From Aurantiochytrium sp. KH105 (taxonomy: Eukaryota > Sar > Bigyra > Thraustochytrida > Thraustochytriidae), in the NCBI GenBank assembly GCA_003116975.1, contig BGKB01000154.1, positions 1 through 64,000 on the forward strand: a DNA stretch of 64,000 nucleotides, in the 5' to 3' direction. Within the stretch, counting starts at the first letter, position 1. Each line of letters begins with the position of its first letter. Below the pieces are notes generated by a model, which was given only the letters and a program-made list of their open reading frames with translations, made no database searches and was not told the origin of the DNA. The position numbers and the translations under genes were made by a program. Positions 22,501-29,355 of this stretch are shown piece after piece.

Positions 22501-24761
22501 TGGGAGAATCGTACGCGTCGAACCCCGGCTAATGCGTGAGCGCCAGCAGAGATGGAGGCACGATCTCCATGAGAAGAGTTCGATTGCCCAGCTAGCGGTG
22601 TGCTTGGCATGTTGCGCACCGACACTCCCGAAGTAACCCACGATTCGCGCTTAAAGATGGATACCAGTCCCTGGACTGCCTTGCAAAGAGCCTCATGCTC
22701 CGGACGTCGCTTCGTACAATCGCGCTGCATTCCGTGCAATTTAAAAGCGAGTGCCAGTGCCGTGTCCACGGCAATCTCCATTAAATTTGTTTCGCGGGCT
22801 CGATCCCGCGGACTCGTGACATCGAGATTACCAAAGAGTTTGGCAGCACGATTGAGAACGACACGAAAACTCATCTCTCCTGGGTCCAGATCAATAATGC
22901 TGGAGTCTACCTGTACGAGAGCTTGCAGCAAGATCGAAGTGCAGGTCAAGTCAAGGGTCCGTTTATCCCTATTGGCAGTCTCAAGACCCGAAGAATGTAG
23001 CATGAGCCATTGAATGGTATCGACGAGCGCGTCGCGGGCCAGAGGGCGGACTCGGGATGACTGCACCGGAGCTTTCCCATGGTGGACACTAGTCGAAGAC
23101 GTGAACGGGTGCTTGCGTTTCTTGCCTCCACCATGTCCTGCAACCGTACCGAGAAAGGCCGGGCTTGCTGGTGGATCTTTGACGGCGTGTAAAAGACTTC
23201 CGCTGGCACCGTTGCGCAGCGTGCGATCCGTGACCGTAAAGATGCGCGTACAACTTTCAGAAGTTGACTCGTCCAAGTCTGACGAGTCTTGGGCAACCAC
23301 AGCGGCAATTCCATGCGCAAGACAGCGTGCCACACAAGCGTGCATGCTAACGTCGGATAAAAGCCGCTCGTTGGCAAAGAGACCTACAATGCGAATGAGA
23401 GCAATGTCAGTCTTCATGCGTGCCTCGACTACACAAACACAAAGGCGAAGAAAGGGTATAGAGGAGACCATTGCGGCTTCGCCCGGTCGTGAAGTGGACG
23501 CTGCGGATGCCGCCGGGGCTATATGCGAGTGTGACATTGGTTTCGCACCTGGTCGGCAGAGAAGAGCACGAATGATTTCGCTCGCAAGCGAAACATCGTC
23601 CGCGTCAAAGGAAAGGACAGACATCAGCGCAAGCGCAGACGCAAGAGCAGTCCACGAGGCGCGACTTGCAACGCGACGCAGTGCCCACGCGCGACCAACC
23701 TCCAAGAGTTGCTTTCGCAAGGCGGTTGCCAGCGCTGGAGCCACAGCACGCGTCCCGGCGAGGATATCCCCCGCGGCAGCACACAAAGATCCCACGGCAC
23801 GAAGCTGACCAGACGTCAGACCTGAACCTGGCGTAACATTTGCGGTCAGCACGTCTAAGCGGTCGCTGATGGCACCTGCGAGAGCGGAGAAGGCTGGATG
23901 GGCGGCGAGGGCCGGCGCAAATCGCGCCAAGATTCTACCAGCAAGTCTATTCGTTTGGGACTTTGCATGCCAACGGGCCTCGCGTGTTCCGAGCTTTAGC
24001 TCGAGACTATTTGCCGAGGCTGCAGATGCTTTGGCACATATCCCTTCAAAGCTTTTTAGGACAGGGGGTGTCGACGCTTCATCGGCGTTGAGCGCTTCGA
24101 GAAGTTCATTGGTATCGTCAATGAGAACAATAACGCATTGGAGGTCTCCCTCGGCCAAGACAGCAATTGTACCGAGAACACTATCCCAAAGGAGCGGTTC
24201 GAGGCCAGAGGCCCCAACGCAGGGTTGCATGAGGAGATTGAGAGTGCTAAGCAAGAGTGCCAGCACGCCATTGACGTCACCAAAGTCGAAAACGGCGCGT
24301 GCGTGTGGACAAAAGGTACCGGCCAGCAGGACACGTACAAGTTCAAGCGCGGGCATCAAGACCATCTCTGTCGCGCCGCATCCAGTCTCGCCCGAGCGAC
24401 CGGTGGCCTTCCGGCGCTCAACCACCGTTTGCAGGGCTGACACCGTGAAGCAGTGCTCCACGAGCGAAGCGATAAAGTGCCTCACCTTGTTCAGCATCTC
24501 CCTGCACTTGTCCTCGTCGCCCACTGCCCGCGTAGCCGCGCCGTTGCCTGCCCTGGCCAAGCTCGCGCTGCCCGAGGACGGCTGGCATGACGGATCCCTC
24601 TCGGGATCCGCGGCAGCCTCTCCGGCCGCGGCGGCTGCCGCACGGTCTCCGACGGTCTCTCCGCGGGCAAGTCGCGCATCGCGTTCGTCGTGCCGCCCGC
24701 GGTGCGCCGCGATCTCCTTCAGCAGCCCGCGCAGCAGCTCTGCCGACGAGAGCGCCGCCAT
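13512..24761 (-). CDS. ATR: ATR/Mec1-type PIKK checkpoint kinase
   Basis: A 3749-residue phosphatidylinositol-3-kinase-related protein kinase from the first in-frame ATG at 24761. The C-terminus is diagnostic of ATR: DLRKDARMMEFN, then LRTYAVVCLNESCGLLEWVENT, catalytic loop GLGDRHAEN (3560-3568; D3563 and N3568), activation segment HVDFD (Asp 3582; ATR itself uses DFN rather than DFG), then CLFDKG and a PFRLTPQMVDGM segment. It ends in a FATC tail (IREATDPLKLLSMYSGWAAF). Upstream lie long helical-repeat and FAT-type regions. ATR, with ATRIP, phosphorylates S/TQ sites at RPA-coated single-stranded DNA and restrains the cell cycle. The protein is well over 1000 residues longer than animal ATR, with many Ser-, Ala- and Gly-rich inserts. 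The 11.25-kb frame shows no obvious intron. TRRAP and ATM were considered, but the kinase sequence fits ATR much better. Confidence 0.93.
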   Translation of the reverse strand: MAALSSAELLRGLLKEIAAHRGRHDERDARLARGETVGDRAAAAAAGEAAADPERDPSCQPSSGSASLARAGNGAATRAVGDEDKCREMLNKVRHFIASLVEHCFTVSALQTVVERRKATGRSGETGCGATEMVLMPALELVRVLLAGTFCPHARAVFDFGDVNGVLALLLSTLNLLMQPCVGASGLEPLLWDSVLGTIAVLAEGDLQCVIVLIDDTNELLEALNADEASTPPVLKSFEGICAKASAASANSLELKLGTREARWHAKSQTNRLAGRILARFAPALAAHPAFSALAGAISDRLDVLTANVTPGSGLTSGQLRAVGSLCAAAGDILAGTRAVAPALATALRKQLLEVGRAWALRRVASRASWTALASALALMSVLSFDADDVSLASEIIRALLCRPGAKPMSHSHIAPAASAASTSRPGEAAMVSSIPFLRLCVCVVEARMKTDIALIRIVGLFANERLLSDVSMHACVARCLAHGIAAVVAQDSSDLDESTSESCTRIFTVTDRTLRNGASGSLLHAVKDPPASPAFLGTVAGHGGGKKRKHPFTSSTSVHHGKAPVQSSRVRPLARDALVDTIQWLMLHSSGLETANRDKRTLDLTCTSILLQALVQVDSSIIDLDPGEMSFRVVLNRAAKLFGNLDVTSPRDRARETNLMEIAVDTALALAFKLHGMQRDCTKRRPEHEALCKAVQGLVSIFKRESWVTSGVSVRNMPSTPLAGQSNSSHGDRASISAGAHALAGVRRVRFSQDPLAKALDLPLEERFVILAGALPCDWFATEFATGTSAGSECQQNLHRRCTQVFGARLLNGSASLRLLTVSQLPDLIRNLRIRERVLAEFCESLTALIYLRGSEPSQSSTLSQDARYSQSSDGDASHGSLRTLRGFLVKLGTMMSEGGSDAALEACTASVAEICQLPITEPLDTEASKDAFECTCHGKQSIAQRALGDVHGSVLLFNPWLHGVLGEDGALVDPSSISASARVAMVKCSIDIFRRVAHIGAWRGQDTPLIRLDSYRNMLHRLVGLLESPDQHVRQAIAEDISVFVEGCGGGRQFLAPKTPEHRRDTLAPRYQTVSEDAPGRCDMLRAIFSETMQTANVSLFMKTLRQLVGNTGKRHKRQLQQGITPRANSGSVAHSLLVAVGSIGCTAEVTYQVNGVNVGNNLLVWSLLMLAQQYAFAVAWSNEVNDRASHGTETKQETKSAVNEQSEAKAKTALEPLTASFHHPGTETILVELDATESLKRVAVEQFKRVAAAHGFMRSKSGSRKPVPPGVAIRRLFASTRKTLYPQLFVMLLSGPMVNKAPDAIEDLLFSVFEYSAESATNMVHDFSQPWPQGLDMPSSGEYDRQTSRIGTSDDLTGRMRSEGQGDDGASEAEPRAIFLSRFVKECLPDVLPDLLREMRVPVLFEVARRLYYNMPDEGLVRRLIIDNYDAWIVDLVQMLAQDQLKVNPNHATPSQSNQEPSGRDAWRRILEFCEFSIQEMLNLGRKTILSRIAFRLVDASGQPDEVAKSMLTLLAMYASSSKMSISRSATAASDAPLLGAAEKSEKQTTTPSNEDLLLTFVRQEFMYMMSVLSEYIGERWRSGAQRAHALQCASLLLEKLGQQEIDPFLIKVLPTAKAALQDENPEVQLRACELMHKLVRLLSDGALRKNLSNVVVSILPCLQPPDRVVALHGAEEESPNTIRNVAQERAVATIHWLVVEKRECLGPVLGDIAELIPRRHPALSEVRQVLEAERGPANLLDRLRQLVELIKHESDNVRLLALSELRVVIADNASNLHKVLLDKSILSESASPHAPDELKMETNENDRKGGVTQLVSELVGTLLRLSRSGAAGSAADAMRAAQRATREVRLACGNCLGELGAIDPSRLDLDIVHAALTGARRPQTRAQKRLQPSKNTRFELDMGNENLAVHIIETYLVVALRAAPDPNSHMQVGMAIQELLSYFRDKKGYVLGDVDGPSQRSSASSRYLVMRELLSAPTMAIVRPFWDTSYAFVRGSDEVPRPHGRGGKSFFGPEVTFETSVGEWFAYLTAHCEGEQAHIFKAMRVLCTYHGATDLLQFLLPYAVQNVLYHARGGDLENDGDLGTQVRREIMEVLRDTWRGESCPGDDDGEIDAQWLASAGYPSEQEHHQEGKRASDSNNSNRLQSSNQAANAASGAASGYRGQSQSSQGSLGTHGSSARVQAKRDISGRIRRNAHAMFSLLDTLATWEKHMSIFLADQKAHAESAESASSSRSSTSSLRSRVEYLGDFSSKRLISQLLRRIPLRCLAEAAYRCGAVARSLRYMELHVRKTHAYDESGAGVSQGAWLSSRPVQFERDEITFLHRIYAALEQDPDGLLSVIAIRARHDGGPGTGFVLNRTRHTVSQWPVKSTPTSRRRPKQRRHHSRIRNPELQAPPGTHSGDGGQPTLLERVFELEFSGRWDEAVSCYERMLEKLRGVTKVDTDTTMMEMAAPASAAASANATGALSHAAKRQRNDIAPHFTNSVDAQVMARRMQLHQGQLSCLRRLNHLDLLVSIGDVDRNVCDESSVAGRPFCKEAMWRLSRWDDLARVLEKERFGDDGAQGATNDDDLELVLLNSGPGNMGSAYTDAVSRAMLALARSSSFSSAPTSSSSSSSSSFPSPAIQVPEVGLRQEFVKQIDRAKLQIMDFLSAVSTESYGRAYPLLLRLHALTELTTGWDVVHLAKRHRNRGVIGAVQNQDVRETSEPASAQNAAAAAASAAPSAAVANAVGTSAFDLVASRSQIRRSLVDRGWEDRFKITAPSIEMRKELFEMRRVVFELSGLRADEMHGWLSLAKSARLAEDRQGCLEALQRVQECADDLLVSARSPRPDGKGTVFESNKEEAEVAQLKAKLQMAELYIQSSASSSGSSMLQLGGVSGPGAGVGSSSSGGVTGAAAHHRALMVLEPVQVDLEELEKATDQAPSMLRKTRAKALLMATNMMVESGQGMGEIIVQRYRSVLKQRPDWQRGHFHLARFFEYLMLKLEQSENSGGNRGGNGNSRGGMSAGSALALPSDRNEQEYRMQESQVLLLSVIRQYGKSLEHGGYDHIYESLPRLLTLWYDKAERLHPLVHSLNDQRRGSRAGASRSTRVLLSDGQGGGNRRAVEDTVLHGFNRMNTQVRKLGTLLPPYVWYTALPQLVSRMGVENEDVWSITKKILKHIAEAYPAQAFWHIMGVVKSKSVHRRERARILCQDLVDSPSSATHRWVRLSEDRHEVTMKTQFQNVSQVFDALVKIAKHKPRLLSEIQIDGRRGAAPGDPRRETKLKITNSGLLDGKKLCKRMQRCNLVVPTQAALTPTLPVAAKAKYRVRPSGAQQQRGQTRGAAAENASVTSIESPPSVVPGRESVSGRSSGAAGSDAPQVFGRQCPMMFQLHEIADIMSSKAAPKKIKVYGHNKESYNFLCKNEERGDLRKDARMMEFNTVVNRLFQRDPQARRRKLQLRTYAVVCLNESCGLLEWVENTTALRHTIQCVYKEEGIQSSLHVTWKEGRLDQERLQRCKDDPETKVRKWEEIRKRFPPLLHRWFINHFSGPEAWLSARSQFTRSCSAWSMIGHIVGLGDRHAENVLINTRTGECVHVDFDCLFDKGLTLQIPEVVPFRLTPQMVDGMDLGGAEGGFRTNAEVCLHVMRTHKPMLMSVLESFVVDPLVEWKRVKQTQGGNNLPAASGSNEVDQGKRAAQDKINAISERLDGIVRERKADLGRPDRSSDQVFELLPMSVQSQVHRLIREATDPLKLLSMYSGWAAFL

Positions 24762-25222
24762 TCTGCTTTTGCAGGCTGGCTGCGAGCTGCTGCTGCTCCA
24801 ACGGGGACCGACGTTATGCTCCACAATGGCCAAGGGGCTCGGTGAGTTCGGCTTGAGAGCGCTCGTCTTTGGCAAGATGCGGATGCTAACCACCTGAGCA
24901 GAGCAAGCTTGGCGAGCTGCAAAGAGGAGGCGGAGTGAAGAGCCAACGACAAGCAAGATGCCAGCCACTACTGTAAGCAAGGCAAGCAAGGCAAGCAAGG
25001 CAGCAAAAGAAGATCACCTTCTATATTTCTACAATGAATGTATAAAGGTGCGAGAATTTTCGCAAGTCAAAACAACTGCTGTCTGCTCATAGTCATCAGT
25101 CAATGCTGGATGCCGGGTGGAGATGTGGCCTCGATACGCTCTCCTGTGAGCTCGAGTCGAGTACGTTCTTAGGTGGAGTTAAAAAAATATCTTATTATGA
25201 AGAGCTCCGCTTTCTACTCATC
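24762..25222. promoter_or_regulatory. ATR upstream region with CAAGG repeats
   Basis: The 5' flank of ATR, up to the ParA-type gene end. The frame stays open for 79 codons upstream of the chosen ATG but contains no ATG, so it is treated as leader. Near 24976-25010 there is a short tandem of GCAAG/GCAAGG units. AT-rich downstream stretch 25160-25200. No other gene seen. Confidence 0.4.
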
Positions 25223-25810
25223 TTATGGCCGGTCAACATTCGCATCATTTGCCGCGCTTGAGGAGGAGCTCGATGAGGAACTTGTCAACAAGCACAACGT
25301 CGGGGAATCCGAGGAAGGTGGTACAGGAAGGCCCTGGTGACCTCTAAAACGTTTTGATGAATCCCCATCCCCAGTTTGAACTTGGTCACGAGGAGAACGA
25401 GGACGCTTCAGATCATTCCGTGCCCCAACGTGTCCTTTATTCCCAACGTGTCCTTTATTGTACTCATCGATTTTATTTTGATGAGCTGGCATGTCTACAT
25501 CATCTTCAGTCCTCCAAGTTTTACCGACATCTGGCCACGGATGCACATAAGATTCTTCGTGTTCGAAGGTCGGGATTTTTCTCGGGTGGTGAGTGAATTT
25601 GGGGGCTTCATCTGGAGTCGTGCTGAGCTTTGTGGCATCAGAATTGTCTGACAGTCGCATTCGGAACAGAGCCCCGAAGCAACAACGCTCCGTGAAATCA
25701 TAGAGAAACCCGAGACAGATGCATCCTCGAGAGCGGTCTCTGTTGATGATCGGGCCCTGGCGTTGGGTCTCTGAACGCGAATAACTTCGGCATCCTGCTT
25801 GTATTTGCAT
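25223..25810 (-). other. Overlapping open frame at the 3' end of the ParA-nuclease gene
   Basis: A second frame on the same strand, overlapping the last 105 codons of the ParA-nuclease frame and running past it. From about 25725 downwards its translation looks like genuine protein: a hydrophobic-aromatic segment (FLYDFTERCCFGALF), then a hydrophilic region with two basic clusters (KRPRSPRD, SKRFRG) that could be nuclear localisation signals, and a run of nine serines near the end. The end of the longer frame over the same bases looks less protein-like. Which frame is translated here cannot be decided from the DNA alone. Confidence 0.4.
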
Positions 25811-27765
25811 AGCTGCTGACCAGCTTCCTCGAGAAGTTTTGTAACGCTGGATCTCGTCTGTTGGTGTCTGACCTTAAGTTCAATCAGAACCGGGCGCTTG
25901 TCAAATGGACCATGAGCCCAAAGGACCACATCACTTCTCTTTCTGCTTGTCTGCGACCGAACTTCGTCCTCTACCATGGCTTTAGGAAATTCGTCCCAGC
26001 CATTTCTACAATTCAAAATGTCGTCGCGCAGTTTTTGCAAAAGTTTTCTTTGGAATGCCTGCTCCAAAATTCTCGTTTCGGTTGAATCTTCCAGCACGAT
26101 TGAGCTGACAGATCTTGATATCAGCTGCACGACCCTTTCGACTTCGTTGTCCTTCAGACTTAATTTCGGCTTGTTGAGGATACCACAGCTGTCGATCAAG
26201 TGTCGCGCGACGTCCGCATAACTTTCTTGCGCCCGAGGTCGTCTTGACTCAGAATTGTAGTGCGATTTGCGAAGGAGTGAAATTGGGCGATTGCAGCGTT
26301 CCGAAGCCCCAACTATTGTGGAGTTCTCGAGCCCAAGCAAAAATGCAGGTTCGTTTCCGATGGGCTTGTCTATTGCTTGGTCTCCAGCGTCGTGCCGACT
26401 GAACCAGAGAGCAGGGAGACGGGAAGCATCAGGTTCTCCTCTCGAGGTCTTGGTCAATTTCGGAGGAAGACTCGTGTATAAAGTCCGGAGGCGCAAAATG
26501 AAAATCGAGTCATCCTTTCCGAGCTGGACTCTCCTGCTTGTTCTCTGCCTTTGTTGACCAGATGCCGCGTTAGAGCTTCCAGCTCTTGCTTGGTTGTTTT
26601 TGCCAAAGTTGTTGACAAGAAAGGGCAAAACTTTTGTGAGTGGATTAAACACTCGGGCTTCGTGCACTTTTTGGAGGCCTTCTGTGCTGGAATCCACACC
26701 CGATAAATCCGCCGGGCTCAAAGTCTGTTTGTGCCATTCCTGCTGCTTTTGCCACATTCTAGGCAGAATCTTCTCCCACATTTGCCCGGCCGCTTGAATA
26801 CCAAACTGCGTTGCTGTCGTTGGAGGAAGTACGAAGTCCCCGCTTGCGACGATCCAGGAATTAAAGAGCCCCTTGGAGGGGTTTAGGTCGACGAAAATTA
26901 CGTCTAGGTTGTGCCTCTTTGCTAGGGCATTACACAGCCGCCGGAAACAAGTCAAATACACCCGTTTGTTGATGTTTTCTTGCAGCTTAGTCTCACTGAT
27001 GACGTCACCAACGGGCAAGAAGTAAATTTCGCCGCCCCCGCTACCGTCGATGTTAGGAGCAAAGGCAGAGCGTTCCATCGAAGTGTACTTGTTCTTTGTA
27101 GGATCGTTTTCGAAGAATGTTGAGTAGTCATTGAGATCCATACCACTCAGAAACTTTCCAAGGGTCATCACTTCTGTCTGGTAAGGCCCCTGTGGCTCTC
27201 GGTTTGCATAGTCTCTTTCGAGTGTTTCCGCGCCTGGATCAAGAAAATACTGGGCATGGAGAGCATCTGCATTTTGCGATGCTGAAGCAGTGTTGCTCGT
27301 CGGTGAGGCACTAGAGAGTTGTTCGGTCGTGTCGTTCGGTTCATCAGCATTGTCAAGAGTCGCCTGCAGGATATAATCTTTCCTGAAGAATTGGGTTGTG
27401 TTCCCTTGGTCGTCTGCATCAATGATTCCGACGCGTCGACCCATCGCCGCAAGGGCACCTGCCAAGTTGATCACCGTAGTCGACTTTCCAACACCTCCTT
27501 TATGCGAAAATACGGAAATAATGGGAGCTTCCTTCTCTGTTTCGTCCAGAGCTTTGTGATTCGCTTCCAACTTTTCCATGATCTCCTTCATCTTGTTGTA
27601 GGCAAAGGTCTCTTTCTTTTTCTTTTCGTAGTTTCCGGTTGTGAGCATATACTGTGCCCATTCTTGATGTATGTTCAGCGCATCAAAATGAGCTAAGATC
27701 TTCTCTTCTCCCGATGGACCGCGCACATATCGATTGATCAGAATGTAATCGACGATGCTCGTCAC
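25495..27765 (-). CDS. ParA-type ATPase fused to a PD-(D/E)XK nuclease-like domain
   Basis: A frame of 756 codons. The N-terminal half is a ParA/Soj/MinD-type ATPase: deviant Walker A KGGVGKST (89-96, with the signature lysine), then IIDADDQGNTT (114-124), and a Walker B-like IFVDLNPSKG segment followed by ATQFGIQAAGQMW. The C-terminal part has a nuclease-fold signature, SDVVLWAHG followed by PVLIELKVRHQ (Asp, then Glu-x-Lys), as in PD-(D/E)XK enzymes. ParA proteins move or partition plasmids and chromosomes in bacteria; eukaryotic relatives (NUBP, GET3) look different. No ATG opens the frame: a stop precedes GTG at 27765 and the first in-frame ATG is at 27648, so a 5' exon or the downstream start is possible. 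The 3' boundary is also unsettled, because an overlapping frame looks more protein-like at the end. Likely part of a mobile or transferred element (inference). Confidence 0.75.
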   Translation of the reverse strand: MTSIVDYILINRYVRGPSGEEKILAHFDALNIHQEWAQYMLTTGNYEKKKKETFAYNKMKEIMEKLEANHKALDETEKEAPIISVFSHKGGVGKSTTVINLAGALAAMGRRVGIIDADDQGNTTQFFRKDYILQATLDNADEPNDTTEQLSSASPTSNTASASQNADALHAQYFLDPGAETLERDYANREPQGPYQTEVMTLGKFLSGMDLNDYSTFFENDPTKNKYTSMERSAFAPNIDGSGGGEIYFLPVGDVISETKLQENINKRVYLTCFRRLCNALAKRHNLDVIFVDLNPSKGLFNSWIVASGDFVLPPTTATQFGIQAAGQMWEKILPRMWQKQQEWHKQTLSPADLSGVDSSTEGLQKVHEARVFNPLTKVLPFLVNNFGKNNQARAGSSNAASGQQRQRTSRRVQLGKDDSIFILRLRTLYTSLPPKLTKTSRGEPDASRLPALWFSRHDAGDQAIDKPIGNEPAFLLGLENSTIVGASERCNRPISLLRKSHYNSESRRPRAQESYADVARHLIDSCGILNKPKLSLKDNEVERVVQLISRSVSSIVLEDSTETRILEQAFQRKLLQKLRDDILNCRNGWDEFPKAMVEDEVRSQTSRKRSDVVLWAHGPFDKRPVLIELKVRHQQTRSSVTKLLEEAGQQLCKYKQDAEVIRVQRPNARARSSTETALEDASVSGFSMISRSVVASGLCSECDCQTILMPQSSARLQMKPPNSLTTREKSRPSNTKNLMCIRGQMSVKLGGLKMM

Positions 27766-27834
27766 GATGAGCTACCCATCACCTTGACACCAGGTGGTAA
27801 ACTGCTATAGCATCCACGCTCAAGCAGATCCAAA

Positions 27835-28110
27835 GTGCACACCCAGTGTGGACACCAAGTGTGCACACCATGGGAAAGCCGCACTAATTCCACGTGCGAT
27901 CCAAGATCGCACCCACTGCAATGATGCCGCCTTAACGAGGCCCGCGTATCATTCCGTCAGTGAGGCAATGCCGTCCTTGACGAAGGCCCAGCGCATTGCT
28001 GGATAATGTCGCCTTGACGAAGGCCCAGCACATTACTCCATCACCTTAAATGCTGCTCTTACACGAGCCCACGCATTTCATTTCATCATGCTATTCACAG
28101 CGTGAATCAT
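27835..28110. repeat. Array of seven hairpin modules upstream of the ParA-type gene
   Basis: Seven consecutive inverted repeats: 27835-27866 (GTGCACAC/GTGTGCAC), 27894-27912 (GTGCGATC/GATCGCAC), 27920-27953 (AATGAT/ATCATT), 27965-27999 (GCAATGC/GCATTGC), 28004-28035 (TAATGT/ACATTA), 28048-28078 (AAATGC/GCATTT) and 28088-28110 (ATTCAC/GTGAAT with flanking ATG/CAT). Modules 3-5 share an inner core like CCTTGACGAAGG, itself a 4-5 bp stem closed by a GACG loop in modules 4 and 5. Module 6 keeps an inner GCTC/GAGC stem, and module 1 an inner GTGT/ACAC. Outer arms differ between modules but remain complementary. The array starts about 70 bases upstream of the ParA-type frame. Confidence 0.7.
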
Positions 28111-28389
28111 AGTCTAAGCTGCACGAAGCCGCGCACACGCGAGCTCTCGTCCGCCAGCAGACCCGAATCACCCGAGCACTCGAACCCAGTGCGAGTTCCG
28201 AGTTACCCGCTCCAGGGTGGCCATTTGCAAGCGGGCTCTTCCTAATCGTTCGACTCCCTTGCAACCTAGGCAATCAACCACAGTCTCCGAGCAGCTGCGT
28301 GAGACTCCAACTTCTTCCTCCCCATCGCGCTACGCGCGGAGGGGAGATTTCTTTTACGTTTAGACGAATCATCTTTGCTGTTCTTTCTT

Positions 28390-28572
28390 TCAATCAGACT
28401 TCGCGTCAATAAGAATGTCAGGATATTTCAGAGTGTCTTTCTCGTCTCCGACAGCCCAATCATCCGATTCATTTGCCCAGAGATCCTCCTTTTTACGGTG
28501 AGCTCCCCGAATAGCCTCCTTGTAGAAAGCTTTCTTTTCTCCGTTATCCTGAGGAGCAAGTGACCAAGGCAT
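28390..28572 (-). CDS. Short charged open frame, possible gene fragment
   Basis: A 60-codon frame from an ATG at 28572, with protein-like composition (ends KDTLKYPDILIDAKSD). The same frame stays open a further 60 bases or so upstream and reads GASFEQFLNPTYFTTRERM before a stop. I do not recognise the family. It could be a small gene, an exon, or the remains of a larger gene in this repeat-rich stretch. No partner gene is visible. Confidence 0.3.
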   Translation of the reverse strand: MPWSLAPQDNGEKKAFYKEAIRGAHRKKEDLWANESDDWAVGDEKDTLKYPDILIDAKSD

Positions 28573-28846
28573 CCTCTCGCGGGTCGTAAAATAAGTTGGA
28601 TTCAGGAATTGCTCGAATGAAGCGCCACGCGAGCCCTAGATCTGGCAAGGCCCGCGAGGCGGCGGACCGTCCTTTTCAGGAATTCCGTTCCGTGGCTAGC
28701 ACGAAACGGGAAAGTGGTTTGTATGCTTCTCACGCTGCTGCTCGGAGATAGCTTTGGTGCAGTCCAATATTCTGGTGGGTTTCGGTTCTGCCGGCTTCTG
28801 GCATCGGGTTTGGTCGCTGCCAGGTCTATTCGGCTCAGTGGTCCCA

Positions 28847-29340
28847 GGGTCGTGACCCTGGTCCATTTCTGCTATGTAGGTCTATGACTGTACTAAGGTT
28901 CTTTTTTAAGTGTCCACACCAATCACGCCGGTGTGTTGTGCACGCGCGACATCTTGTTCTTGCGTCGTGCCCCTCTGATGTTTATCAACGGATATCTACC
29001 TCTCTTATAGAAGTTTCCCGCCTGGCATCAGGTCTTTAGGAAGGAATGTCCACTTATTATTGATTGTGGAAGGGTCGTGACCCTGGTCCATTTCTGCTGT
29101 GTAGGTCTATGACTGCCCGCGCGACATCTTGTTCTTACGTCGTGCCCTTCCGATGTTTATTAACGGATATCTACCTCTCTTATAGCAGTTTCCCGCCTGG
29201 CATCAGGTCTTCGGGAAATCTCCACTTCATTTTTTTATTGTGGAAGGGTCGTGACCCTGGTCCATTTCTGCTATGTAGGTCTATGACTGCCCGCGCGACA
29301 TCTTGTTCTTACGTCGTGTTTATTAACGGATATCTTCAAG
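28847..29340. repeat. Three-copy direct repeat with palindromic head
   Basis: Copies begin at 28847, 29072 and 29246, each with GGGTCGTGACCC (GGGTC/GACCC arms around GT; in copy 1 the arms extend to CCAGGGTC/GACCCTGG), followed by CTGGTCCATTTCTGC and TAGGTCTATGACTG. Copies 1 and 2 share a long second block (GCGCGACATCTTGTTCTT, later ACGGATATCTACCTCTC and TCCCGCCTGGCATCAGG). Copy 3 is shortened and ends within this block. Spacing is 225 then 174 bases. It lies next to the nested inverted repeat at 29356 and upstream of the transposase. An open frame across it is only a translation of the repeat. Confidence 0.8.
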
Positions 29341-29355
29341 AGTCGCCCTGGCTAA

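Noticed and set aside
13512-24761. Possible TRRAP/Tra1 (huge PIKK without kinase activity)
   Set aside because: The catalytic residues GDRHAEN and the activation-loop Asp are present, and the surrounding sequence (CLFDKG, PFRLTPQMVDGM) matches ATR.
27835-28110. A CRISPR array
   Set aside because: Units are not identical repeats with unique spacers; they are related hairpins with changing arms, in a eukaryotic setting, and no cas gene is near.
28151-28230. A possible tRNA (a T-loop-like GGTTCGAGTG on the minus strand)
   Set aside because: No acceptor, D or anticodon stems could be drawn around it; it fits better as another local inverted repeat.
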